From NCBI GenBank assembly GCA_964345975.1, contig CAYFSS010000002.1:1-64000 (forward strand): 64,000 bases of DNA, given 5' to 3'. The DNA comes from CAYFSS01 sp964345975 (GTDB taxonomy: Bacteria > Bacillota > Clostridia > Saccharofermentanales > Fastidiosipilaceae). Shown in pieces: positions 26,531 to 34,354 of this stretch; the first letter of the stretch is position 1, and the number at the start of each line of letters is the position of its first letter. Position numbers and translations under genes: made by a program. The notes below the pieces were generated by a model. It did not search any database. It was not told the origin of the DNA and saw only the letters and a list, made by a program, of their open reading frames with translations.

Positions 26531-27308
26531 GCAAAGACCTTTGAGCTATAGCCGTGAGATCCAGGCCAAAGTGCTGGAACAAGTCGAAGTTGGCACCAAT
26601 GTCCACATCATGACCTTTGAAGCACCTGAGATGGCCAAGACTGCAACTCCGGGTCAGTTCGTTCTCGTGGACTGTGGACCTCAGCATTTTCTGCGTCGAC
26701 CCTTCGGTGTCTACGATTGTGATCCTGAAGCAGGCTGGGTACAGATTGGTTACATTGTCGTCGGTGAAGGGACCAGAGACCTCACGAAGCTCCAACCTGG
26801 CGATACCGTCGGTGTGACAGGACCCCTAGGTCAGGGCTTTAAGATCTCCGAGGATAAGGACGCTATCTTAGTTGGTGGTGGTACAGGTATTTTCCCGCTT
26901 CATTTCCTTGCTAAGACTTTGACAGGCCAAAGCACCATGATCGCCGGCTTCAGGAGTCCTGATCATTGCTTCGCACTCAATGCTCTGGGCGAATACTCTA
27001 CAAGGATGATCCTTTGTCTCGAGGCCGGTGAAGCGGATGTGCAAGGAACTGCCATCGACGGGCTATACAAACTCTTAGAAGAAACGCCCGATGAGAAGGC
27101 TGTCTATATCTGTGGTCCGCGTGGCATGATGGCTGCGGGTTCGGCTTTAGCTCTTCAGTATACGGATGATGTTCAAGTTTCCCTGGAAGAACGCATGGTG
27201 TGCGGTGTCGGTTATTGCTCGACCTGCACAACCATGTTGACGGGAGGGAGGACGGCGCGGGTCTGCTACGACGGTCCCGTCTTCGATGCCCGGGAGGTAG
27301 CTTGGTGA
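26520..27308 (+). CDS. pyrK: Dihydroorotate dehydrogenase electron transfer subunit
   Basis: PyrK carries FAD and a 2Fe-2S cluster and passes electrons from PyrD to NAD. The 262-residue protein has a ferredoxin-reductase-like fold with FLRRPFGVYD (flavin), LVGGGTGIFPL (nucleotide) and the cluster cysteines in CGVGYCSTC plus a distal Cys in ARVCYDGP. Its presence shows that PyrD is the NAD-dependent class 1B enzyme. The pyrD start overlaps its stop by four bases. Confidence 0.96.
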   Translation: MSAKQRPLSYSREIQAKVLEQVEVGTNVHIMTFEAPEMAKTATPGQFVLVDCGPQHFLRRPFGVYDCDPEAGWVQIGYIVVGEGTRDLTKLQPGDTVGVTGPLGQGFKISEDKDAILVGGGTGIFPLHFLAKTLTGQSTMIAGFRSPDHCFALNALGEYSTRMILCLEAGEADVQGTAIDGLYKLLEETPDEKAVYICGPRGMMAAGSALALQYTDDVQVSLEERMVCGVGYCSTCTTMLTGGRTARVCYDGPVFDAREVAW

Positions 27309-28222
27309 ATCGCCTTCAAGTCGAATTGCTCGGTCGGCAACTCAAGAACCCACTCTTTGCTGCATCAGGCACGTTTGCATTTGGCTTAGAAGCTGCACAA
27401 ATACAAGACACAAAAGCCTGGGCCGGCATTGTCTGTGCAGCCATAACGGCTGAACCCCGTGTCGGTAACCCCTTACCTCGAGTTGCAGAAACCCATTGCG
27501 GGATGCTCAATGCCGTAGGTTTGGAGAACCCTGGCATAGAAACATTTATCAAAGATATCCTTCCGGACGTTCGACACGTCACCGATTACGTTGTTTTGAA
27601 TCTCGCGGGAAATCATCTTGATGACTACAGGCTATTGGTCGATCGAACAACAGAAGCGTATGAAGCGGGTCTGGTCGATGCTCTTGAAATAAACCTCAGT
27701 TGTCCTAATGTAAGCACGGGATGTATGGCAATAGGAACCCGAGCGCATGAAATAGAAGCCATCGTCAAGGATTTGCGCAGGAGAACCAAGGCGCCTCTTT
27801 GGATCAAGTTGACACCAAACGTAACCCATATCGATGAAATGGCGCTGGCAGCTGAAACTGCCGGTGCAGATGCCGTCAGTTTGGTTAATACTTTCTTAGG
27901 TATGAAGATCGATGTGCGACGTAAGCGCCCTGTTTTAGCCAATCGAACCGGCGGTCTCTCAGGGCCGGCCATCCGACCGATAGCTGTCAGGATGGTTCAT
28001 GACGTTGCACAGGCAGTAAAGATACCTGTCATCGGGATGGGCGGCATCGAGAAGGTTGAAGATATTCTTGAATTCTTGCTGGCCGGTGCTACGTGTGTCC
28101 AATTGGGAACCTATAATTTGCGCAATCCCTTTGGGATAGACTCTTTGCTGAATGAATTGAAGGATTGGCTGGAAGCTGAAGATGCTTGTATAACCGACTA
28201 CATCGGTGCGCTGGAGTTTTGA
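27305..28222 (+). CDS. pyrD: Dihydroorotate dehydrogenase, class 1B catalytic subunit
   Basis: PyrD oxidises dihydroorotate to orotate using FMN. The 305-residue chain shows NPLFAASGTFAFG, the substrate/FMN segment NLAGNHLDDY, and the active-site cysteine in NLSCPNVSTG, which is the class 1 arrangement. The start is GTG 27305, with GGGAGG upstream inside the pyrK end, and the overlap GTGA indicates coupling to PyrK, its obligate partner. Confidence 0.96.
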   Translation: MNRLQVELLGRQLKNPLFAASGTFAFGLEAAQIQDTKAWAGIVCAAITAEPRVGNPLPRVAETHCGMLNAVGLENPGIETFIKDILPDVRHVTDYVVLNLAGNHLDDYRLLVDRTTEAYEAGLVDALEINLSCPNVSTGCMAIGTRAHEIEAIVKDLRRRTKAPLWIKLTPNVTHIDEMALAAETAGADAVSLVNTFLGMKIDVRRKRPVLANRTGGLSGPAIRPIAVRMVHDVAQAVKIPVIGMGGIEKVEDILEFLLAGATCVQLGTYNLRNPFGIDSLLNELKDWLEAEDACITDYIGALEF

Positions 28223-28242
28223 AGCCTGAGAAGGGGAAACAA

Positions 28243-29070
28243 ATGCAACAGAGAAAACTACTCTTTGAACGTCGTGCCTTGGAGCTGAGCCCTGCCGATT
28301 CACCTTTCTGGTATACCTCGGGAACGTTTGGACCTTACTACATCAATACACACTATCTCATGGGGGGGGAAGAGATAGCGAAGGAAGCCTTGCTCCTCCT
28401 AGACGATCCAAGTCCTGACAATCTCGTAGCTTTCTATCGAATCGTTAAGGATCAACTGCAAAATGATAAGGCATATGCTGAACTGATGTCTTCTTTGGCG
28501 GAGGATTATCGTGATTATGCAGTCATTTCAGGCGGAGCTCGACGCGATTTCTTCTTTTCTTTTGCTATCGCTGAGATCCTGGCAAAGCCCCATTTAGCAC
28601 TCCTCAAGGAAGGACGAAGCTTTTTGTTGCAAGATGGGTCATGCGCTGAGATTCCTGCGGATCAAATCCTTGAAGATCCGGTTCTCCACGTTGCAGATCT
28701 CCTAACTGCAGGCTCTAGCTATATCAGAGCTTGGATCCCTATGCTGAAGAAACATGGCTTGGATCTAAAGGAAACTTTGATCATGGTTAATCGTGATCAA
28801 GAAGGTACGGAGATCCTCCGCCAAGCGGGTGTCCAAGTTCATGCTCCTTTGACTTTGGATGGTGACTTCTTTAAGCAGGCTCAAGAAGAAGGCTATCTCT
28901 CCGATCATCAATTGAGCAGGATCCTGGAATTTTGGCGAGATCCTGAACTCTACATGCATAGCTTCATCAAAGATCATCCGGATTTTATAGATCAAGCTCT
29001 ATCGAGTGACGCTAAGACGAAAGATCGCGCTGAACGATTCATTAGTCAGAGGAAGGATAAAGACCGTTAG
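28243..29070 (+). CDS. pyrE: Orotate phosphoribosyltransferase-like protein, divergent
   Basis: By position at the end of the pyr operon this should convert orotate to OMP. The 275-residue protein is longer than classical PyrE (about 210). It carries the N-terminal segment TSGTFGPYYINTHY, as in PyrE, then ISGGARRDFFFSFAIA, and a PRPP-type loop VLHVADLLTAGSS at 147-159. In classical PyrE that loop begins with two acidic residues; here the first is alanine. About 80 extra residues follow the core (to the Lys/Asp/Arg-rich tail). I call it a divergent orotate phosphoribosyltransferase on context plus partial motif match. The ATG follows GAGAAGGGGA, 20 bases after the pyrD stop. Confidence 0.78.
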   Translation: MQQRKLLFERRALELSPADSPFWYTSGTFGPYYINTHYLMGGEEIAKEALLLLDDPSPDNLVAFYRIVKDQLQNDKAYAELMSSLAEDYRDYAVISGGARRDFFFSFAIAEILAKPHLALLKEGRSFLLQDGSCAEIPADQILEDPVLHVADLLTAGSSYIRAWIPMLKKHGLDLKETLIMVNRDQEGTEILRQAGVQVHAPLTLDGDFFKQAQEEGYLSDHQLSRILEFWRDPELYMHSFIKDHPDFIDQALSSDAKTKDRAERFISQRKDKDR

Positions 29071-29215
29071 TTTACAAAGGTCTCGATTGTGAGTCGGTTT
29101 TGCACAGTCCGAGATTATAAGTAAAATGTATGAGGATATTTTCGGGTATAGTCCACTTAACCCTGGATGCTTGTTTACACAGATATGAACATTCCTTTAC
29201 CCGCAGATATAACAC

Positions 29216-29244
29216 TTCGTGACTTTATGACTGTGTGTTATAAT
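29216..29244 (+). promoter_or_regulatory. Promoter of the LysM membrane protein gene
   Basis: TATAAT (29239-29244) is preceded by TGT, giving an extended -10. The -35 region TTCGTG (29216-29221), 17 bases upstream, is poor. The gap after pyrE also contains an imperfect hairpin TCTCG...CGAGA (about 29082-29115) without a T run. Confidence 0.6.
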
Positions 29245-29328
29245 TCCAAACTGAATTAGGACAAATATGCACTTATTTATATTGTCAGAGTACACAGCTA
29301 TTTGTTCATTTTGCTTAAGGAGGCATTT

Positions 29329-30852
29329 ATGGCTAAATACACTCGCCTGGCGGCCACGTTAACAGCACGGTATGTGCCGGCCGTGGGCGCTGTGGATGGC
29401 TTCTATATGGACGGTCGTATGGCCGGAAAGAGGGAGTCTGAGCAGGCCGACATTACCTTGGATCGTGAAGATCGAGGTTTCTTTTATGCAATCTATGCGT
29501 CTTCACACATGGATCGCCGTGATGAAAAAGATGAGTCACAACGTCACAAGAGCTTAGATCATATCTTGGAAGATATGAAGCGCAACGACGAACACAATAT
29601 CGACGAAGGAATCAATGACCTTGCAGATTGTGCCGTCAATGTTTCAGGTCGTTTGACTCTGGGTGATGATGGTGTTTTTCAGCCATATTTCGCAGGATTG
29701 ATGGTTAAAGATGCAGAGATTGCAGCGGTCACACTTGGCCGCGTCACGGCTTATCTTTATCGCAACGATATCCTCTATCCTCTGACGGAAGATGACTTCC
29801 CGATTGAACCAATCGATACCCATGGTCGAAACGTGCCGAACATCAATATTTATTCGGCGGGCAGTGCAGCTACGATTCGCTATTCGAACATAGCCCAGCT
29901 ACAAGGTGATGACTGCATCATCATGTGTAATAAAGAAGTGATGGAGACCATCGGTCAGAAAGACATGCTTGACCTTCTTTATGAAGCTGAAGATGCTCAT
30001 ATCGCCGCCGGTGAAGTGATGGATCGCATGGCTGAAGAGAGCCCCGATGCTCCTCATCAATTCTTCATCGCATTTGTCGAAGATATTCTGGATGCTGAGA
30101 AATCAGCACGTTTCCAAGGTCGACGGGCCAAAGCAGCTTCAGCTGCTGCCACACCCGCTATCTTTGATACCACGGGTAAGGTTCCAACCGTCGGGCAAAG
30201 CAGCAAGCAGCAGGCTCAGCGTCAAACTCAGACTTATGTACCCCCGTCACCGACATCCTATCCACCTCAAGATCAGTATGGCTATCCTGATGAACAAGGG
30301 GTCTATGCCGAAGGCCCTTACGGTCATCCGCAATATCAAGATCAACTGTACGTTTCACCGGAACGTGGAACGGGCAAGGGACGTAAGGCTGCGATTGGAA
30401 TTTTGATTTTCCTGGCTTTGGCCATCGTCGCTTTCATGGTGCTTAACTATTATTTCAACTTCATCGACATCCCGGGTCTTACGCAAGGGACGACCACGGA
30501 GATGACGACGACTGAAATGACGACAACGGAGACTACGACGGTCGAAACCACAACAGCGGAGACAACAACTGCTCCAACAACGACGGCAACGACGACCGAA
30601 ACAACAGAACCAACGGAGCCTCAGCCTACCCATCCTGACAGCTATGAAATTCAACCGGGTGATACTCTTTGGCAAATCGTTGAGGACGTCTATGAGGATT
30701 ATGGTCCGTTAACTACAGAAGATATCATGGCCTTAATCCAACAGATTCAAGCTGCGAACCCGGATGTCATCGTTGGTGACAACTTTAACGCCGGTGATGT
30801 TATCACGATTCCTGAACCCCAGTATGACGAAGTTGAAGTTCCTGCAGAGTGA
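29329..30852 (+). CDS. Membrane protein: metal-ligand-less PP2C-like domain, transmembrane helix, Thr-rich stalk and LysM
   Basis: A 507-residue bitopic protein. Residues of about 1-255 resemble PPM/PP2C phosphatases: AAVTLGRVTAYLYRNDILYPLTEDD aligns with the family's VGDSRAYL...LTxDH region and CIIMCNKEV with LLLCSDGL, but the metal-binding aspartates are replaced. A Gln/Pro/Tyr-rich cytoplasmic linker leads to one transmembrane helix (about 354-375), then a TTTE-repeat stalk (about 388-431) and a LysM domain (about 438-498, IQPGDTLWQIV). LysM binds peptidoglycan, so the outer part probably senses or anchors to the wall. The ATG follows TTAAGGAGGCATTT. A catalytically inactive sensor or scaffold is my inference; no similar annotated architecture comes to mind. 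Confidence 0.75.
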   Translation: MAKYTRLAATLTARYVPAVGAVDGFYMDGRMAGKRESEQADITLDREDRGFFYAIYASSHMDRRDEKDESQRHKSLDHILEDMKRNDEHNIDEGINDLADCAVNVSGRLTLGDDGVFQPYFAGLMVKDAEIAAVTLGRVTAYLYRNDILYPLTEDDFPIEPIDTHGRNVPNINIYSAGSAATIRYSNIAQLQGDDCIIMCNKEVMETIGQKDMLDLLYEAEDAHIAAGEVMDRMAEESPDAPHQFFIAFVEDILDAEKSARFQGRRAKAASAAATPAIFDTTGKVPTVGQSSKQQAQRQTQTYVPPSPTSYPPQDQYGYPDEQGVYAEGPYGHPQYQDQLYVSPERGTGKGRKAAIGILIFLALAIVAFMVLNYYFNFIDIPGLTQGTTTEMTTTEMTTTETTTVETTTAETTTAPTTTATTTETTEPTEPQPTHPDSYEIQPGDTLWQIVEDVYEDYGPLTTEDIMALIQQIQAANPDVIVGDNFNAGDVITIPEPQYDEVEVPAE

Positions 30853-30890
30853 TGGAAGCGTCCTTTAATGGACGAGTAACACAGCATTTT

Positions 30891-30935
30891 ATGAGGGCCG
30901 GTGCGCGTATTGAGTGCCCGGCTCCTCATTTGTTC
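30891..30935 (+). terminator. Hairpin after the LysM gene, likely terminator
   Basis: ATGAGG-GCCGG pairs with CCGGC-TCCTCAT, followed by TTGTTCTT. It separates the LysM gene from alaS. It carries no T-box motif. Confidence 0.55.
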
Positions 30936-30961
30936 TTAAGATTGATGCCCTAGGAGGATCC

Positions 30962-33631
30962 ATGAAAGCCCTAACCGTCGACCAGATACGAGAGAAGTAC
31001 CAAAGCTTCTTTGAGAGCAAAGATCATCTTCGCTTACCAAGTTTCTCATTAGTGCCGAAGGATGATCCTTCGATCCTTCTGATCAATGCCGGCATGACGC
31101 CGATGAAACAATGGTTCACCGGAACCGAGAAACCACCCCATCCTAGAGTTACAACCTGTCAAAAATGTGTGCGGACCCCTGACATTGAAAATGTTGGGGT
31201 CAGTCAACGTCACGGTACATTCTTTGAGATGCTTGGAAATTTCTCGTTTGGAGATTATTTCAAGGAGGGAGCAATTCCCTGGGCTTGGGAATTTCTTACG
31301 GAATGGTTGGAGATGGATCCTGAGCTTCTATCTGTCACGGTTTTTATGGAAGATGACGAAGCATACAATATTTGGCGCGATGTCGTAGGTATCCCGACGG
31401 AAAGAATCTATCGATTTGGTAAAGAAGATAATTTCTGGGAACATGGTACAGGTCCATGTGGTCCATGCTCCGAAATTTTCTACGATCGTGGGATGAAATA
31501 TTCCTGTGGCTTTGAAACGTGTCAACCCGGTTGTGACTGTGATCGCTTTGTTGAAATATGGAATTTGGTCTTCACACAATTCGATCGTCAGGAAGATGGT
31601 TCTTATATTCCTTTGGCTCAAAAGAATATTGATACCGGTGCAGGCCTAGAGCGTCTCGCGACGGTTATGCAGAGTGTAGACAACCTATTCGAAATCGATA
31701 CCGTTCGAGCAATCCTCGATCAAGTAACGCGTCTTGCTAAGATCACTTATGGTCAAGACAAGAAGAGCGACATAGCCATCAGAGTTATCACTGATCACAT
31801 TCGTACCGCAACGATGCTCATCGGAGATGGTGTTACAGCCTCAAACACCGGAGCCGGTTATGTCTTAAGACGGATCATTCGTCGCGCTGCCCGTTTCGGG
31901 AGACTTCTGGGAATAGAAGGCGGATTCCTGGCGGATTTGGCGCAACTTGTCATCAAGCAATCTGGTGAAGCATATCCTGAGCTGGTGGAGCGCAGAGAAT
32001 TCATCCTAATGAATATTCGTTCCGAAGAAGCAAGATTTGCTCAGACGATCCGCCAGGGGAGCCAATATTTAGACGAAGCGCTCTCCGAACTAAGAGCAGA
32101 TTCTAAGAATGTTCTTCCGGGCGAGGTGGCTTTTCGACTTCATGATACCTATGGATTCCCCTATGACCTTACAGCTGAAATTGCAGCTGAAGAAGGCTTC
32201 GAGATGGATCCCGATGGATTTGAAGTTGCAATGAAGGAACAGCAAGAACGTGCCCGTAAGGCTCAGCTTGAAAGAGCCGATTCCGCTTGGACCTCTGTGG
32301 CTCTTCCGGAAGAAGTAGACCACATTGCGACGGAGTTTATTGGCTACGACACCCTTGCATCTGAAGCGATACTCCTCCATGTATTGACGCGTGATGAGGA
32401 AGGGTATCACCTTCACCCGACCTTACATGCTAATGGTGCTGATGGCACTGAAGCGTATCTCATCTTCAACCGCACGCCTTTCTACGCCGAATCCGGTGGA
32501 CAGGTAGCGGACATCGGAACAATTGAAGGTGAACATGCTCAAGCAAAAGTCGTTGATTGTCAAAAGACGAACGAAGGGATTTATCTCCACAAGATTCGTC
32601 TCATGGAAGGCGAGATCATACAAGGTTCCAGCTACAAGCTAGGGGTTGATCGAGCACGACGCATGGCAACAGCACGCAATCATACAGCGACGCATTTACT
32701 TCATAGAGCCTTGAGGGACGTGCTGGGGAGTCATGTCGTGCAAGCCGGATCCTATGTCGATCCTGACCGTTTGCGTTTTGATTTCCACCATATGGCTGCC
32801 TTGACACGAGATGAGATCGATCAAGTTGAAGCTCAAGTCAATGAGAGCATCCTTGCTGACTATCCTGTGGACACCGAGGTTATGTCTGTTGCAGAAGCAA
32901 AAAACCAAGGTGCAATGGCTCTATTCGATGAGAAGTATGGCGATGCTGTTCGTGTCATTCGCATTGGTGATTACAGCATGGAGCTCTGTGGTGGAACTCA
33001 TCTGAAGCATTCATCTCAGACGGCATACTTCCGAGTCGTCAGTGAGCAATCCATTGCTTCCGGTGTTCGGCGGATAGAAGCTGCAACCGGTGGCGCAGCC
33101 ATGCATATGGCGCACGATGATCAATTGCTGCTCAGAGAGTTGAGTGACATGACAAAATCTCCCCCAAAAGAGTTAGCTCCCAGAATGCGCTCCATGCAAT
33201 CTCACATACGTGACCTGGAACAAGCCCTTCGCAAAGCCGAGCAAGCTCAAGCGCAAGAGAAATCCGGTCAATTGGTCGATGAGGCCGTAGCGATTGGAGA
33301 AGCTAAGGTGCTTATGGCAAAAGTTCAAGTTTCTTCAATGGACGCCTTACGTGATATGGCAGAAAGACTCCGTGATCAACTGGAACCTGCCGTCGTTCTG
33401 TTGGGGATGGATAGTGCCGGGAAAGCTCAGTTCGTTTGTACGGTATCGAAGAGTCTTGTCCAAACGGGGATAAAGGCCGGAGATTTAGTCAAGATTGCTG
33501 CCGGCGTGACCGGCGGGGGAGGCGGGGGTCGCCCGGATATGGCTCAAGCGGGGGGTAAAGATGCGACAAAACTCCCTGAAGCCATTGAAGTTGCGCGCGC
33601 AAATGCCATTGAGACATTGGAGGCGATGTAG
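30962..33631 (+). CDS. alaS: Alanyl-tRNA synthetase
   Basis: AlaS charges tRNA-Ala and edits mis-charged serine and glycine. The 889-residue protein has the class II core with NAGMTPMKQWFTG and TCQKCVRTPDIENVG, a zinc-type editing domain with HTATHLLH and CGGTHL, and the C-terminal glycine-rich module VTGGGGGGRPDMAQAGG. All are complete. ATG 30962 follows CTAGGAGGATCC; an upstream in-frame start has no such site. The HIT gene overlaps its stop by one base. No T-box riboswitch was seen in the short leader. Confidence 0.98.
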   Translation: MKALTVDQIREKYQSFFESKDHLRLPSFSLVPKDDPSILLINAGMTPMKQWFTGTEKPPHPRVTTCQKCVRTPDIENVGVSQRHGTFFEMLGNFSFGDYFKEGAIPWAWEFLTEWLEMDPELLSVTVFMEDDEAYNIWRDVVGIPTERIYRFGKEDNFWEHGTGPCGPCSEIFYDRGMKYSCGFETCQPGCDCDRFVEIWNLVFTQFDRQEDGSYIPLAQKNIDTGAGLERLATVMQSVDNLFEIDTVRAILDQVTRLAKITYGQDKKSDIAIRVITDHIRTATMLIGDGVTASNTGAGYVLRRIIRRAARFGRLLGIEGGFLADLAQLVIKQSGEAYPELVERREFILMNIRSEEARFAQTIRQGSQYLDEALSELRADSKNVLPGEVAFRLHDTYGFPYDLTAEIAAEEGFEMDPDGFEVAMKEQQERARKAQLERADSAWTSVALPEEVDHIATEFIGYDTLASEAILLHVLTRDEEGYHLHPTLHANGADGTEAYLIFNRTPFYAESGGQVADIGTIEGEHAQAKVVDCQKTNEGIYLHKIRLMEGEIIQGSSYKLGVDRARRMATARNHTATHLLHRALRDVLGSHVVQAGSYVDPDRLRFDFHHMAALTRDEIDQVEAQVNESILADYPVDTEVMSVAEAKNQGAMALFDEKYGDAVRVIRIGDYSMELCGGTHLKHSSQTAYFRVVSEQSIASGVRRIEAATGGAAMHMAHDDQLLLRELSDMTKSPPKELAPRMRSMQSHIRDLEQALRKAEQAQAQEKSGQLVDEAVAIGEAKVLMAKVQVSSMDALRDMAERLRDQLEPAVVLLGMDSAGKAQFVCTVSKSLVQTGIKAGDLVKIAAGVTGGGGGGRPDMAQAGGKDATKLPEAIEVARANAIETLEAM

Positions 33632-33984
33632 TGAATTGTATTTTCTGTAGGATCATTGAAGGTGAATTACCTTCTGAGTTTATTTATGAGGATAATTACG
33701 TTGTGGCTTTTAAAGATGTGAATCCACAAGCTTCAACTCATGTACTTCTCGTACCGCGGACTCATATTAAGAATTTCTTCGATGAGTCGTTTTATACTGA
33801 TGAATTGCGTGAAATGAGGGAGCATCTTTGGCAGGCTATTCCTAAAGTCCTAGAAGCAGCCGGTCTTGATGATTCGAGTGGTTTCCGTCTAATTCAAAAC
33901 AACGGAGAAGCAATTGGACAGTCTGTCCCACACCTTCATTTCCATCTGCTTTCGGGTAAAGGATTGGATGAAAGTCTGGTTTGA
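33631..33984 (+). CDS. HIT-family nucleotide hydrolase (Hint type)
   Basis: A 117-residue histidine triad protein. The catalytic motif reads SVPHLHFHLLSG near the C-terminus, and the N-terminal CIFCRIIEGELPSEFIYED is typical of Hint-like purine nucleoside phosphoramidases. In vitro such proteins hydrolyse AMP-lysine-type compounds, including adenylates left by aminoacyl-tRNA synthetases, which makes its place directly after alaS noteworthy. The start is GTG 33631, overlapping the alaS TAG by one base. The rpsU promoter begins inside its last codons. Confidence 0.94.
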   Translation: MNCIFCRIIEGELPSEFIYEDNYVVAFKDVNPQASTHVLLVPRTHIKNFFDESFYTDELREMREHLWQAIPKVLEAAGLDDSSGFRLIQNNGEAIGQSVPHLHFHLLSGKGLDESLV

Positions 33985-34009
33985 CGATGTCTCATACAGA
34001 TGAGATAAT
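33981..34009 (+). promoter_or_regulatory. Promoter of rpsU
   Basis: TTGACG (33981-33986) and GATAAT (34004-34009) are 17 bases apart. The -35 box overlaps the stop codon of the HIT gene. Confidence 0.8.
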
Positions 34010-34064
34010 ATAATTTGCACGATTCAAATAAGAATCAATTTATGCTGCGAGAGGGGGGATCAAA

Positions 34065-34241
34065 TTGTCTGAAATTAGAGTACGAGAGAATGAAACACTC
34101 GAGAGTGCACTCCGTCGTTTTAAGCGTTCATGCGCCAGATCCGGGGTTCTCGCAGAAGCACGTCGTCGTGAACACTATGAGAAGCCCAGTGCTAAGCGTA
34201 AACGTAAACATGATGCTGCACGCAAGCGTCGCCGTAAGTAG
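34065..34241 (+). CDS. rpsU: 30S ribosomal protein S21
   Basis: A 58-residue, highly basic protein starting (M)SEIRVRENETLESALRRFKR and ending KRKHDAARKRRRK, a typical Gram-positive S21. S21 acts in initiation on the small subunit platform. The start is TTG 34065, preceded by GAGGGGGGATC; no ATG is available in frame before the conserved N-terminus. It has its own promoter and terminator, so it is monocistronic. Confidence 0.96.
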   Translation: MSEIRVRENETLESALRRFKRSCARSGVLAEARRREHYEKPSAKRKRKHDAARKRRRK

Positions 34242-34279
34242 TTGTTCGGTAGAGCAGTTACCTGAATATTTACAGTTAG

Positions 34280-34306
34280 AAGGATCCTATTTAAGGATCC
34301 TTTTAT
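34280..34306 (+). terminator. Terminator after rpsU
   Basis: AAGGATCC (34280-34287) pairs perfectly with GGATCCTT (34295-34302), followed by a T-rich tail. Confidence 0.9.
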
Positions 34307-34354
34307 TATATTTGGTTTATTCAAGGTAGAATTGACTCTCGGAAGGATGACAAT

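Noticed and set aside
30495..30615. Repeat-like ACG/ACA DNA in the LysM gene
   Set aside because: It is a coding low-complexity stalk (TTTE units), not a CRISPR array or mobile repeat.
30355..30675. Long Cys/Arg-rich open frame on the minus strand
   Set aside because: It is the complement of the Thr/Glu-repeat stalk of the LysM protein and has no ribosome binding site or family resemblance.
30853..30961. Possible T-box riboswitch before alaS
   Set aside because: The leader is only about 100 bases and lacks the conserved T-box sequence; the hairpin is better read as the terminator of the upstream gene.
34015..34329. Open frame of 104 codons over the rpsU region
   Set aside because: It is in a different frame from rpsU, which has the ribosome binding site and clear S21 homology.
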